Source of the DNA: Phycisphaerales bacterium | Lineage (GTDB): Bacteria > Planctomycetota > Phycisphaerae > Phycisphaerales > UBA1924 | Direction of reading: 5' to 3' | DNA: 64,000 bases | NCBI GenBank assembly: GCA_016699835.1 | Contig: CP064987.1 | Coordinates: 2,108,001 to 2,172,000 of the forward strand | In this document: piece after piece, positions 1 to 8,543 of the stretch | Position numbering within the stretch: position 1 is the stretch's first letter | How the letters are laid out: each line of letters starts with the position of its first letter | Notes under the pieces: model-generated | Database searches by the model: none | Told to the model about the DNA's origin: nothing | The model's input: only the letters and a program-made list of their open reading frames with translations | Made by a program: the position numbers and the translations under genes

Positions 1-1
1 C

Positions 2-655
2 GAGCGCGGACTCGCCGAGGCCGTGGAAACCTGGGTTCGATCCCTCGGCAACGCCCCCGTCATCGACAACCTCGGCGAGAACGGCCTGGCCTTCGAGATC
101 TCGCCGCAGGGCGAGGCCGGGATCCTCGTGTATTTCGAAGACGCCCAGGGGACCGCCCTCGACGATCTCACCGCGCTCCAGGGCCTGCGCTACGACTTCG
201 CCTCGCGCATCCTCGACGAACTCGCCGCTCGCGCCAAGGACCAGACGGTCACGTGGACCCGCCGCCTCGGACCCGTCGCGATCAGCGCCAACAGCGCCCG
301 CGAGGAGGTCCTCGACGCCGTGGTCGCGACGTGCTGCAACCCGGGAAACGGCAAGACCATCCCCGGCGAGATCATCCGCGCCCGCGCGACAGAGCCCTTG
401 ACCCCCGTCACGCTCGACCAGGTCATCATCAACTCCGGCGTCACGCCCGAGGAGCAGAACGCGCTCCGCAAGGCCCTGACTGCGTCGCCGATCCTCTGGA
501 CCTGCCGCGTCGAACCGACCGACAACTCGCTCCGCCTGCCGGGGCAGCGGCTGCGATACTCGGGCGTGGTCCTCTCCTCCGGCGGCGATCGCGACGGTCT
601 GGCCGGGTTTCAAAGACGTGTCTCGGTCCTGGAGATGAAGCGCGAGCAGTACTGA
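2..655 (+). CDS. Partial protein, possible T2SS minor pseudopilin GspK-like C-terminus
   Basis: The reading frame is open to the left edge, so only the C-terminal ~217 residues are visible; an internal GTG at 23 is unlikely to be the true start. The visible part is soluble with no membrane segment. It has a region resembling a compact helical domain (around TPVTLDQVIINSGVTPEEQ) followed by a beta-rich end (WTCRVEPTDN, RLRYSGVVL). I did not recognise the family from the sequence alone. GspK is suggested because the next three genes look like GspC/GspL/GspM, and GspK proteins have a helical domain followed by a beta-rich C-terminus. It is followed after 95 bases by the GspC-like gene on the same strand. 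The coding call is fairly secure; the product is an inference from context. Confidence 0.5.
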   Translation, partial: ERGLAEAVETWVRSLGNAPVIDNLGENGLAFEISPQGEAGILVYFEDAQGTALDDLTALQGLRYDFASRILDELAARAKDQTVTWTRRLGPVAISANSAREEVLDAVVATCCNPGNGKTIPGEIIRARATEPLTPVTLDQVIINSGVTPEEQNALRKALTASPILWTCRVEPTDNSLRLPGQRLRYSGVVLSSGGDRDGLAGFQRRVSVLEMKREQY

Positions 656-750
656 TACAGTTGAGCCTCGCGATTCGGCACGCCTCAGGGAGGAGGCCAG
701 AACCATCGCGATCGCGGGGCGAGCGACAGGAAACGGAAGGGAAGCACGCC

Positions 751-1713
751 ATGGACATGCCTCGAACCAAAGCCACGCGGATCACCTGGATCGCCCGGAT
801 CGGGACGCTCGCGAGCGTCGGCCTGGGTGCGTGGGTCCTCGTCTCGGCGCTCAAGTCGCCCCAGTCGGCCTCGCCCTCGCCGCGTGTCATCACGATTCCT
901 ACCGCCGTGGTCACCGCGACCAAGGGCGAGACCCGCACCGCGATCGACCTCACGCCCACCGCCGCGAGGTTCGGCTCGTTCGCCAACAGCCCGAGGCCGA
1001 TCGTGATCGAGCCGGTCACGCCGCCGAGCGTTCCAACCACGCCCGTGGCCGACACCACGCCCCCGCCCCAGGCCGACGAACTGAAATACCTTGGCCAGAT
1101 CGAGTTCGCCGGACTGAAGCGCGCCATGATCGCGCGCGGGCCGCACCAGGTGCTCGTCAAGGTCGGTCAGTCGATCGAGGGCGAGCGCGTCGCGACCATC
1201 GATCGAGACTTCGTCGAACTCGACCGTGACGGCGTGACCCGCCGCCTCGAGCGCGCCGAGCGCACGGGCGACTTCTTCACTCGCGTCGCCGCCGCCGGCG
1301 CACAAGGTCAGCAACGCCCCGGAACCAATCCCAACGCCATGGGCGGCGCCTCAACCGCTTCGCCCGGCATCCGCGTTTCGGCCGCCAACTCTGCGGCCTC
1401 CGCCTCCGCCGCGGCAACGACCGCCAACGCCTCGCGCCCGGGTTCCATGGACGCCGCAGCCAATCAGGACGGGCGCCTCTCCGAGGAACAGGTCCAGCAA
1501 CTCCTCCGCGAACTCATGGGCAAGTCCGAGGTCAAGGAGGACGCCTACGCCAGCGAGACGAGCAAGGTCCTCCAGGAACTCATCCGCCAGGGCCAGGCCA
1601 AGCAGGTCCAAGAGTTCATCCAGTATCGCCAGAAACTCCAGTCCGAATCGCCCGATCGTGACGGCACCGAACTGGACGTTGAAGCGCTCAAGTACCTCGG
1701 GATCGACTTCTAG
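751..1713 (+). CDS. T2SS GspC / pilus PilP-like inner-membrane protein
   Basis: 320 residues, ATG start preceded by a purine-rich GGAAGGGAAG site. One N-terminal membrane segment (about residues 15-33) is followed by a Pro/Thr-rich linker. Next comes a small beta domain (about residues 110-170, starting ELKYLGQIEF and including HQVLVKVGQSIEGERVATI) that resembles the HR domain of GspC or the PilP fold. In T2SS that domain contacts the secretin. The C-terminal half is Ala/Ser-rich and then a charged helical tail with many Gln and Glu. The stop codon directly abuts the ATG of the GspL-like gene, so translation is probably coupled. Assignment rests on topology, the beta domain and the neighbours; a PilP role is the main alternative. 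Confidence 0.6.
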   Translation: MDMPRTKATRITWIARIGTLASVGLGAWVLVSALKSPQSASPSPRVITIPTAVVTATKGETRTAIDLTPTAARFGSFANSPRPIVIEPVTPPSVPTTPVADTTPPPQADELKYLGQIEFAGLKRAMIARGPHQVLVKVGQSIEGERVATIDRDFVELDRDGVTRRLERAERTGDFFTRVAAAGAQGQQRPGTNPNAMGGASTASPGIRVSAANSAASASAAATTANASRPGSMDAAANQDGRLSEEQVQQLLRELMGKSEVKEDAYASETSKVLQELIRQGQAKQVQEFIQYRQKLQSESPDRDGTELDVEALKYLGIDF

Positions 1714-3342
1714 ATGAGCGTCCGAATCGCCTATCTCGAACGAGCGCAACGCGGCATCGCGATCCGCTCGGTTCGCCTCGCCGGCCAAGGGACCGAGGAA
1801 CGCTGGGCCGCGCCGCAGGGCGAGGACTCCCCCGAACGCACCATCGCCCAGGCCGCCCGCTGGATCGCCTCGTCCCTCTCGGGCACGCGCGCCGCGGGAA
1901 GGCTTGAGTGGCTCTGCCTCGATACCGTCGGCGGCGTCTGTTCGTGGATCTCCAGCCCCTCCGCCGAGCCCCAGGTCGTCGCCACGCTCGCGCGGATGGG
2001 CGCCGTTCCCGCGGGCGATGACGCCCTGGGCGCACGCACCACGCCCCACTCTGGCCCCATCGAGTTCTTCGCCCAGGATCCCCTCGACTCGCTCATCCAG
2101 CCCATGGGCGTCGCCGTCGCCGAGCAACCGGCTAGGGCAACAACATCTCGCGCAAGATCACGAAAGGGTGATCAGATCGCCGCCCCCGAGCGTCTCGCGA
2201 TCCTCGCCCAGGCCGATCTTCCCGCGCGCGTCCTCGCCGACGAACTCGACGCGCTGGGCGTGACCATCGGCTCGACGCTCTCGCTCTGGCACGCGATCGC
2301 CGACGCGTGGGATCCCGCTTCGGCCCTCAACGCCGCACCCGGGAGCGAGACGACGATCCCTGAGCCGCCATCGCCCCTGGCGATCGTCGTCGTCGATCCC
2401 TCGCGCGCCGACGCCCCGCGACTCGTCTGGGCATGGTCGCTCGCGGGACGCCTCCTCGCCGGCGGCGAGATGCGCCTCGCCCGCGCCGACGAGGACCACG
2501 TCCACCTCGACGATGCCGAGATCTCGCGGCTCTCGATGGATTTCACCAGTTGGTCCTTGCAACTCGGCGTCGCACCCAAGCGCCTCGTCGCCGTCGCGCC
2601 CCATCACGTTGCGCGGCCGCTCATGGACGGCCTCTCCCGCGCCTGGCCAGGCTCCGCCGGCCAGGTCGCCGCCGACGAGGACCCACTCGGCGCCACGCTC
2701 TCGCGGCTCGCCGGCGCGCTCGAGCGCACGCCGATCCCGCAATCCACGCTCCCCGACCCCGCCGCCGAACTCGTCTCCCTCGCCTCGCGCCCGGGCAAGG
2801 CCCACCGCCAGATGTACCGCTGGCTCGCCCTCCTCGCGACGATCGTCGCGGGCGTCCTGGGCGTCTGGGCGTGGCAAGCCCGCGCTCGCGCGATCGCCGC
2901 CTCCGCCGAGGCCGGCCAGGTCTTTCTCGACACCAACGACGCGATCGCCAAGGAGTTCCCCGAATTCGCGAATCGCGTGGACCCCAAGTCCAAACTCATC
3001 GACGAGGCCATCACTCGCGCGAAGAAGCAACTCACCATCCCCAAGGGCCCGCGCCCGGCCCTTCCCATCCTCAAGGAACTCGAGACCATCACGCTCGTCC
3101 TCGGCTCGGGCGATTTCTCCCTCGAGCGCCTCGAGGTCTACTCCACCTACGCCACCGTCTGGGTCAGCGCCGAGTCCCTCCCCGCCGTCGAGCCCGTCCC
3201 CAACGCGCTCCGCAACATCGCCGGCTCGCAGATCGTGTGGGGCCAGGAAACTATCTCGGAAGAGCGACAGGGCGCGACTGGCAAGAAGTTCGTCTGCAAA
3301 CTCGTGGGCTCGTGGCCCAGCACGCCGGAGCCACGCCCATGA
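1714..3342 (+). CDS. T2SS GspL / PilM-PilN-like inner-membrane assembly protein
   Basis: 542 residues. A large cytoplasmic N-terminal region (about 1-365) has the alternating strands expected of the actin-like fold shared by GspL and PilM. One membrane segment follows (about 370-390, WLALLATIVAGVLGVWAW), then a periplasmic helical and ferredoxin-like part with a conserved-looking block IPKGPRPALPILKELETI. In T2SS this protein anchors the GspE ATPase to the inner membrane. The gene starts immediately after the stop of the GspC-like gene and its TGA overlaps the next ATG (ATGA), typical of an operon. The cognate ATPase (gspE) and secretin (gspD) are not here but about 38 kb away on the opposite strand. 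Family identity is by architecture and context. Confidence 0.6.
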   Translation: MSVRIAYLERAQRGIAIRSVRLAGQGTEERWAAPQGEDSPERTIAQAARWIASSLSGTRAAGRLEWLCLDTVGGVCSWISSPSAEPQVVATLARMGAVPAGDDALGARTTPHSGPIEFFAQDPLDSLIQPMGVAVAEQPARATTSRARSRKGDQIAAPERLAILAQADLPARVLADELDALGVTIGSTLSLWHAIADAWDPASALNAAPGSETTIPEPPSPLAIVVVDPSRADAPRLVWAWSLAGRLLAGGEMRLARADEDHVHLDDAEISRLSMDFTSWSLQLGVAPKRLVAVAPHHVARPLMDGLSRAWPGSAGQVAADEDPLGATLSRLAGALERTPIPQSTLPDPAAELVSLASRPGKAHRQMYRWLALLATIVAGVLGVWAWQARARAIAASAEAGQVFLDTNDAIAKEFPEFANRVDPKSKLIDEAITRAKKQLTIPKGPRPALPILKELETITLVLGSGDFSLERLEVYSTYATVWVSAESLPAVEPVPNALRNIAGSQIVWGQETISEERQGATGKKFVCKLVGSWPSTPEPRP

Positions 3343-3935
3343 CCGCCTTTGACTCGGGCACCTTCACCCCCCGCGACTCGTCGGCCAGCGACGCACGCTT
3401 CGACCTCGCCGCCGCCGCCGCTCGCACCGAGATGCGCAACCGCCCGCGGAGCCTGGTGCTCTTCGCGGTCTTCGTGCTCGTCGTATGTGCCGCGGTGGCC
3501 GCTTGGGCCGTCACCGGGGAGCAGTCGGCCCAATCGAAACTCGCCCAGAACCGCGCCTGGAGCGCGAACCTCGTGAACAAGGCCGGCGAACTCAAGAAAC
3601 TCCGCGCCGAGATCGACGCGAAGGGCTCGTCAGGGGGCTTCGTTCCCAACACGATGATCCGCAGCACGATCAACTCCTACGCCCGCCAGGCCGGGATGAA
3701 ATCCGAGCCCCAGGCCCCGCGCGTCACCGCCGAGGCGCCCATCGGCGAGGTCCAGCGCACCATCATCGACTACAGCAAGGTCAAGGACGAGTCCATCGGC
3801 GCCATCCTCGCGTGGGTCGAACTCTCCCTGAAGAGCGTGCCGGGCCTCGAGGTCGAGGGCATCAAGATCATGCCCGAGGCTCACGAGTGGTCCGCCGACA
3901 TCAAGTTCTACCGCTGGGAACGGATCGACCGATAG
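3339..3935 (+). CDS. T2SS GspM / PilO-like protein
   Basis: 198 residues with the ATG overlapping the preceding stop. A short cytoplasmic tail is followed by one membrane segment (about residues 37-58, LVLFAVFVLVVCAAVAAWAV). Then comes a helix likely to form a coiled coil (QSKLAQNRAWSANLVNKAGE) and a C-terminal alpha/beta domain. This is the plan of GspM and PilO, small bitopic proteins that pair with GspL/PilN in the inner-membrane platform. It is the last member of the tight gene run; the next gene lies 24 bases downstream. Sequence similarity to either family is too low for a firm gene symbol. Confidence 0.55.
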   Translation: MTAFDSGTFTPRDSSASDARFDLAAAAARTEMRNRPRSLVLFAVFVLVVCAAVAAWAVTGEQSAQSKLAQNRAWSANLVNKAGELKKLRAEIDAKGSSGGFVPNTMIRSTINSYARQAGMKSEPQAPRVTAEAPIGEVQRTIIDYSKVKDESIGAILAWVELSLKSVPGLEVEGIKIMPEAHEWSADIKFYRWERIDR

Positions 3936-3959
3936 CGCTTCGCCAACCACGAGACGACG

Positions 3960-4619
3960 ATGAACCGACACACGACCCGACTCCTCCTCGCCGCCATCCT
4001 GCTGGGCCTCCCCGCGTCGCTCGGCGCGTGCAACACGTCCGGTACGCGGTTCGTCGCCCAAGACGACATGGACGCGCGCACGGTCGAGGCCGGGAAACTC
4101 TGGGCCAAGGCCGACTCCCTCCGCCAGAACGCCGAGCATGAGAAAGACCAGGTCGAACGCGCCCAGGCCTACCAGAAGGCCGCCGAGATGTACCGCAAGT
4201 CCCTCCAGCAGCGCGAGGACATCGGGGCCGTCTGGCAGAACCTCGGCGTTTGTCTCATGGAGGGCGAGCGCAACTACATGGACGCCGGCACCGCCTTCCG
4301 CCGAGCCGCCGAACTCCTCCCCACCGACCCGCGCCCCTACGAGAACCTCGCCCAGGCCTACCTCCGCGCCGGGTGGCACAAGGAGTCGCTCCAGTACTTC
4401 GTCGAGAGCCTCGACCGCGACCCGGCCTACCTCCCCTCCCTCCGCGGGCACGCCGTTCTCGTCCAGACCCTCATGGTCTCCGACGAGCCGTCGCTGGAGC
4501 GCCTCCAGCGGGCGCTGCTGCTCGAGACCGACCCGGCGTGGCGCGCGGTGATCCAGCGCCAGGTCTTCCGCGTCGAGCGCGATATCGCCGACAAGCCGTC
4601 GTACGCCTCGCCGTCGTGA
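3960..4619 (+). CDS. TPR-repeat lipoprotein (possible PilF/pilotin-like)
   Basis: 219 residues. The N-terminus is a lipoprotein signal with the lipobox LGAC at about residues 21-24, so it should be anchored in a membrane through a lipidated cysteine. The remainder is helical with at least two to three TPR-like units, for example YRKSLQQREDIGAVWQNLGV, then AGTAFRRAAELLPTDPRPYE and ESLQYFVESLDRDPAYLP. TPR lipoproteins such as PilF/PilW or GspS-type pilotins help secretin assembly. Its position 24 bases after the GspM-like gene makes a role in the same secretion or pilus apparatus plausible. The TPR lipoprotein call is solid; the pilotin role is inferred only from location. Confidence 0.7.
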   Translation: MNRHTTRLLLAAILLGLPASLGACNTSGTRFVAQDDMDARTVEAGKLWAKADSLRQNAEHEKDQVERAQAYQKAAEMYRKSLQQREDIGAVWQNLGVCLMEGERNYMDAGTAFRRAAELLPTDPRPYENLAQAYLRAGWHKESLQYFVESLDRDPAYLPSLRGHAVLVQTLMVSDEPSLERLQRALLLETDPAWRAVIQRQVFRVERDIADKPSYASPS

Positions 4620-4637
4620 TATCCTGACCTCATCGAC

Positions 4638-4721
4638 GCCGGGGTGGCGAAATGGCAGACGCAGCGGATTCAAAATCCGCTTCCCCAAAAGGGAGTGTGG
4701 GTTCAAGTCCCTCCCCCGGCA
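4638..4721 (+). tRNA. tRNA-Leu (anticodon CAA)
   Basis: The acceptor stem GCCGGGG pairs fully with CCCCGGC, and base 4721 is the discriminator A. The anticodon stem GCGGA/TCCGC encloses loop TTCAAAA, giving anticodon CAA (reads UUG). A long variable arm, as in class II tRNAs, supports leucine. The T loop TTCAAGT is normal, but by my alignment the T stem (GTGGG/CCCTC) has one T-T mismatch. CCA is not encoded. The gene lies between the TPR lipoprotein and the prenyltransferase. Confidence 0.93.
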
Positions 4722-4784
4722 TTCTCAGAGGCTTTCTCCTGGTGGCACAACTCTCCAGAGTTGTGATCAGATACATCGAACGCC

Positions 4785-5762
4785 GTGACCCACACGCCGA
4801 CCATCCACGCCAACTCCCGCCAGGCGTTCGCCCAATCGCTCCGCATCGCCGCGGGCGACATCAAACTCGCCCACTCGGTCTTCGCCCTGCCCTTTGCCGT
4901 GCTCGCGGCGTTCCTGGCGCGTGATCCCGACTCGCCCTGGGGGCACTTCGCCCTGCAACTTGCCCTCGTCGTCCTCTGCATGGTCCTGGCGCGCACGTGG
5001 GCGATGCTCTTCAATCGCCTCGCCGATCGCGACATCGATGCGCGCAACGAACGCACGGCACGCCGCGCCCTGGCCTCGGGACGGCTCTCACCCACGCGCG
5101 GCTGGACGATCGCCCTCACCTCGGCGGCATTCTTCGTCCTGGGCACGGGCGGGTTCTACCTGCTCGACCAGAACCCCTGGCCGATGATCCTCGCGGTCCC
5201 CGTGCTCGCGTGGATCGCGTTCTACTCCATCACCAAGCGATTCACGGCACTCTGCCATGTGTTCCTTGGCGGCGCACTGGGCGCCTCACCTATCGCCGCC
5301 GCCATCGCGATTCGGCCCGTGTCGCTCCCGATGCTCTTCGGGTCGTCGGCCGGCGCGGCAGGGACGGCACCATCGTGGACCATCCCGCTGCTGGCGCTCT
5401 TTGTCGTCCTGTGGGTCGCGGGGTTCGACGTGATCTATGCCCTGCAGGATCTGGAGTTCGACCGGCGTGAGAACCTCCGCAGCATCCCCGCGCGTCTCGG
5501 CCCTCGCGGGGCGGCGTGGGTCGCGCGGCTCCTCCACGCCGGGGCGTTCGGCGTGCTCATCCTCGCGTGGCACCGCGAGCCGCGCTTCGGCCCGATCGTG
5601 CTCGGCGCGGTCGCGCTCGTCGGCGTGATCCTGGCCCTCGAGCACACGATCGTCGCCCGCCGCGGCCTCGCGGGGATCCCCATGGCCTTCTTCACGCTCA
5701 ACGGCATCGTCAGCCTCGTTCTCGGAGCCGCGGGGTGCGCCGAGGTGGTGATGGGGGCATGA
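4785..5762 (+). CDS. UbiA-family prenyltransferase, probably menaquinone pathway
   Basis: 325 residues, GTG start. A polytopic membrane enzyme that joins a polyprenyl diphosphate to an aromatic ring. The two Asp-rich prenyl-diphosphate/Mg sites are visible: NRLADRDIDARNERTARR (about residues 77-94) and DVIYALQDLEFDRRENL (about 214-230). Between and after them are seven to nine hydrophobic segments, the normal UbiA plan and length. Planctomycetes generally make menaquinone, often by the futalosine route, whose prenyltransferase is a UbiA relative (MqnP). That specific role is therefore likely but not shown by the sequence. It stands alone between tRNA-Leu and a convergent low-GC gene; the two stop codons are 27 bases apart. 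Confidence 0.85.
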   Translation: MTHTPTIHANSRQAFAQSLRIAAGDIKLAHSVFALPFAVLAAFLARDPDSPWGHFALQLALVVLCMVLARTWAMLFNRLADRDIDARNERTARRALASGRLSPTRGWTIALTSAAFFVLGTGGFYLLDQNPWPMILAVPVLAWIAFYSITKRFTALCHVFLGGALGASPIAAAIAIRPVSLPMLFGSSAGAAGTAPSWTIPLLALFVVLWVAGFDVIYALQDLEFDRRENLRSIPARLGPRGAAWVARLLHAGAFGVLILAWHREPRFGPIVLGAVALVGVILALEHTIVARRGLAGIPMAFFTLNGIVSLVLGAAGCAEVVMGA

Positions 5763-5789
5763 AGCACAAATCAGAGTCGCCACTCCGAG

Positions 5790-7121
5790 CTATTTACTAT
5801 CTTTGCTTGTGTCAACTGAATGGTTGGGAGGCCAAGAAACACTTACTGCTGCATCATGTTGTGCACCCCACCTTGTACTACTGATTCCCCAATGGTTTGC
5901 TGGCCACGACGCAGACAGTTCTGATGCATGAGCCGAAACTCCGAGAGCATTACGTGAGGCACGCCAGTCCCGCTTGCTCTCATATGTTGCTTTAGTCCAA
6001 GCATCAGGTGTATCACGATCTTCTACAACCGATTCAAGGTAGGCCTCAAGGCTCGGACCCGATGAGTACTCTTGGTAGGGACTGATCGCAACACGCTGGC
6101 CTTCCATTTCCAAGAAGTTGCCATGGTCGTCAATGCCACCCGCGTCAATCACATATGGATACGCTACTTCTAAAGTGTGTTGGATCATCAAATTTGGCGG
6201 CACTTGGTCAAATGGACCATCATACCAAGTATTCTCTCGTACTTCCCTCTCGTGCACACCAACAAGAATGTAACGGTCAAGTTGAAGATTGTGGAGAAAG
6301 CAAAACCTAGAGCGGCTTCCCCACCACGTTTCGATCTTGGCACCATCGCCGCGTGACCACGTCTCCGGCACAGACTCTCTAGTATTCAAGACATAATAAA
6401 ACGCCCTTCCCGGGCGCCAGAATATTAGATATAGAAAATAGCCCGACTCGTCTCTGACGCCAGAAATAAACTCTTCTCCGTCGAGAAGTTGAAACGGCGG
6501 TTTAGAGAATGCGCTCTGATCCAAAATGAATGTTCTTTGGATCTCATCGACCGCTACGTCAACAGAGTTCAACTCGCTATTATATTTGATACGAATGCCG
6601 CTATCACCATCTTTATACTCCGCCACCTCGATGTCTCGGGGGTAATATGAATCAAAGTACCCAACAGAAATCGTACCGTTTTCGACATCGGCAAATCGTA
6701 TGTTACCGCTAACATGTCGTGGCCCAAGAGGAAAATTGTAGTAATAATATCTTTCTGTTGGAAACACGCGTGACTGCGTTCGTGCACACGACAGTACGTA
6801 CTTCAACACACTTGACGGGCTTGAAAAAATGGGTTGTTTGACCTCCCCTTCATCGTTGTTGGTGAAATGGGGAGACCGAATAGTACAGTCGTCAATATAG
6901 TCTTCATTGAACGCGATTTGTCTTTCACCTGCACAGAGACTTCGCTCAGTTTCAGAGTGGAGTCGGATACAGCCATTGCACGCGACAACTGCTGCTCCGC
7001 AAACAATGGAAGGTCCAATTCGTAGGCGACTTCGCAAGTGAAGTTGCTCTATTCCTGGAGAATCAATGAGGATAGTCGATTTTCTATTGCAAATCAGCCA
7101 CCGTGAGATTTTGTTATACAT
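5790..7121 (-). CDS. Low-GC exported/lipoprotein with C-terminal WPxxH repeats, unknown function
   Basis: Up to 443 residues. I do not recognise the family. Near the N-terminus a hydrophobic stretch (IGPSIVCGAAVVAC, about residues 34-47) resembles a lipoprotein signal ending in a VVAC lipobox. If so, translation may begin later than the listed ATG, for example at a TTG about 28 codons in. The middle is rich in Tyr, Phe and Asp without an obvious domain. The last ~41 residues contain three units of the repeat that fills the upstream protein: SWPANHWGIS, TRWGAQHDAAVS and SWPPNHSVDTS. It begins 22 bases after the stop of that gene, so the two are probably co-transcribed. GC content is visibly lower (about half) than in flanking genes, suggesting acquisition or relaxed selection. 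Confidence 0.6.
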   Translation of the reverse strand: MYNKISRWLICNRKSTILIDSPGIEQLHLRSRLRIGPSIVCGAAVVACNGCIRLHSETERSLCAGERQIAFNEDYIDDCTIRSPHFTNNDEGEVKQPIFSSPSSVLKYVLSCARTQSRVFPTERYYYYNFPLGPRHVSGNIRFADVENGTISVGYFDSYYPRDIEVAEYKDGDSGIRIKYNSELNSVDVAVDEIQRTFILDQSAFSKPPFQLLDGEEFISGVRDESGYFLYLIFWRPGRAFYYVLNTRESVPETWSRGDGAKIETWWGSRSRFCFLHNLQLDRYILVGVHEREVRENTWYDGPFDQVPPNLMIQHTLEVAYPYVIDAGGIDDHGNFLEMEGQRVAISPYQEYSSGPSLEAYLESVVEDRDTPDAWTKATYESKRDWRASRNALGVSAHASELSASWPANHWGISSTRWGAQHDAAVSVSWPPNHSVDTSKDSK

Positions 7122-7143
7122 GTGATCTGAGTCTCAGCAACTG

Positions 7144-8481
7144 TTATGGCAGCGGCCATGGCAGTCGCGGTGTGATGTCTCTGATATTCCGGAAAGTAGT
7201 AAGCCAATCGTGTCCTTCTGGAAAAAGTGGTGGCCATTCATTTGGTGACGGTTCACCCCAAGATTCAGAGATCTTTTTGGTATGCCCTGGAGGCCAAAGC
7301 GGTTGTGGACCGGGCCATGTGTTAGAGGCATATGACAAATGCCCCGGGGGATAATATACACTTATGTTAATAGTGTGTCCCGCACTCCAACCATTGGAAA
7401 TCGCCGGGTAGTGGTTTGGCGGCCATTTCTGTTGAGATACCGCGACGACATGAGTCCACATACCGCTTATATTTCCCGCATGATCTGGTGGCCATCTCTG
7501 CTGGTTTGAGTCAATGACTCGATGTTGAGGCCACCACGTTCTAGAAATTGTTTGATCATGATCGGCAGGCCATTCATGTGATATCGACCATGTGTGACTT
7601 GTTGGCCACTTCGCGCTCTCGTCTGTAGAATGTGTTGCTGGATCGTCAACATAAGAAGTGCCAACCGCGTGAACCGCTGGTTCCACCGGTCTTGGCCATG
7701 TAGTGGACGATGCTTTGAGATGATTTGCGGGCCAAGTGGCACTTACACTCTTGATGTGTTCAGGATAGTGTACGGAGCTGTATTCTTGGTGATCTGGGGG
7801 ATTGTTAGGGTCGTAACTCCGGGACACTCCAGTTGTATGATTTGGAGGCCACCATCTGGGGTGATCTGCAGGCCAAGTGCTACTTACTCCTTCAAGATGT
7901 GTGTCGGGGGCCATCGTCGTGGCCATAAAATAATCGCGCCCTAGCGACACAATCGCACCAATATACGTAAATAACTCTCGTGATGCGACGCCTATTGGGT
8001 TGGCGTCATCCACAACGACGCCAATCGTGTCGATTGTTATCCATATATCATCAACATCTTTTTGGCCATCAAAATTGAGGTCCCCTGACGGCAGTTGCGA
8101 TGTTACATCATCGATAATCTTTGTCACATCCTGCCCGCCAACTGCCTCGCCGTCTGTTGTGGTTTTTCCAAAAGTGGATTCTAATATTTTAGCAATGGCG
8201 GCAACTGTGTCTTCGCCATTGACTATGCCGTCGCCGTCGAAGTCGCCAATCGCAAGATTCTGGCCATAGATTTCGTACATTCTGTCGAGTATCATCATTG
8301 ATACATCGACATCACTGATAGATCCGTCGTTGTTCAAGTCTTTGAGTTCCATGCCTGATTGAGACATGATGTGTGTCACAATCATGCGATCTGGCGGCCC
8401 ATACGGTTGAGCTGACGCTGCAGATGTAGCAATGTAAGCACAACCAATTGGGATCCATAACGCTGAACAGCGAGTCAACAT
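7144..8481 (-). CDS. Secreted protein with dockerin-like Ca-binding repeats and ~16 WPxxH repeats
   Basis: 445 residues, ATG start with a TTGGAG site 7-12 bases upstream. Residues 1-24 form a signal peptide (SAASAQ cleavage region). Residues 48-150 carry three calcium-loop motifs like dockerin/EF-hand repeats: DLNNDGSISDVDVS, DFDGDGIVNGED and DLNFDGQKDVDDI. From about residue 199 to the C-terminus runs a tandem repeat of 10-17 residues with consensus x-x-W-P-[PA]-x-H-x(3)-[IV]-S. Examples are ATWPANHLKASS, HEWPADHDQTIS and QQKWPPNHYPAIS. I know no family with this repeat. Conserved Trp, Pro and His could form a metal-binding or carbohydrate-binding surface outside the cell; that is speculation. 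Base composition is much lower in GC than neighbouring genes. Confidence 0.75.
   Translation of the reverse strand: MLTRCSALWIPIGCAYIATSAASAQPYGPPDRMIVTHIMSQSGMELKDLNNDGSISDVDVSMMILDRMYEIYGQNLAIGDFDGDGIVNGEDTVAAIAKILESTFGKTTTDGEAVGGQDVTKIIDDVTSQLPSGDLNFDGQKDVDDIWITIDTIGVVVDDANPIGVASRELFTYIGAIVSLGRDYFMATTMAPDTHLEGVSSTWPADHPRWWPPNHTTGVSRSYDPNNPPDHQEYSSVHYPEHIKSVSATWPANHLKASSTTWPRPVEPAVHAVGTSYVDDPATHSTDESAKWPTSHTWSISHEWPADHDQTISRTWWPQHRVIDSNQQRWPPDHAGNISGMWTHVVAVSQQKWPPNHYPAISNGWSAGHTINISVYYPPGHLSYASNTWPGPQPLWPPGHTKKISESWGEPSPNEWPPLFPEGHDWLTTFRNIRDITPRLPWPLP
7210..7887 (-). repeat. Tandem WPxxH protein repeat array
   Basis: Coding repeat of about 36 bases per unit covering residues 199-424 of the secreted protein. 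About 16 units can be counted, some degenerate (HYPEHIKSVS, TWWPQHRVIDS, GWSAGHTINIS). The DNA copies have diverged, so the conservation is mainly at protein level, which argues for selection on the Trp-Pro-x-x-His-x(3)-Ile-Ser pattern rather than recent slippage. Three more units end the protein encoded next in the operon. Confidence 0.8.
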
Positions 8482-8514
8482 ATTGGTTCTCCAATGAAGA
8501 TCAGAACGCCCTTG

Positions 8515-8543
8515 AAACTACCACATCGTAATCAACATGTCAA
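8515..8543 (-). promoter_or_regulatory. Sigma-70-type promoter of the WPxxH operon
   Basis: On the minus strand a consensus -35 TTGACA (8538-8543) is separated by exactly 17 bases from TAGTTT (8515-8520). The signal lies 33 bases upstream of the ATG of the dockerin/WPxxH gene in an AT-rich gap with no other gene. Confidence 0.6.

Noticed and set aside
7210..7887. CRISPR-like array suggested by regularly spaced similarity
   Set aside because: The periodicity is a protein-coding repeat with diverged DNA copies and no constant repeat or spacers. No CRISPR array was seen in the window.
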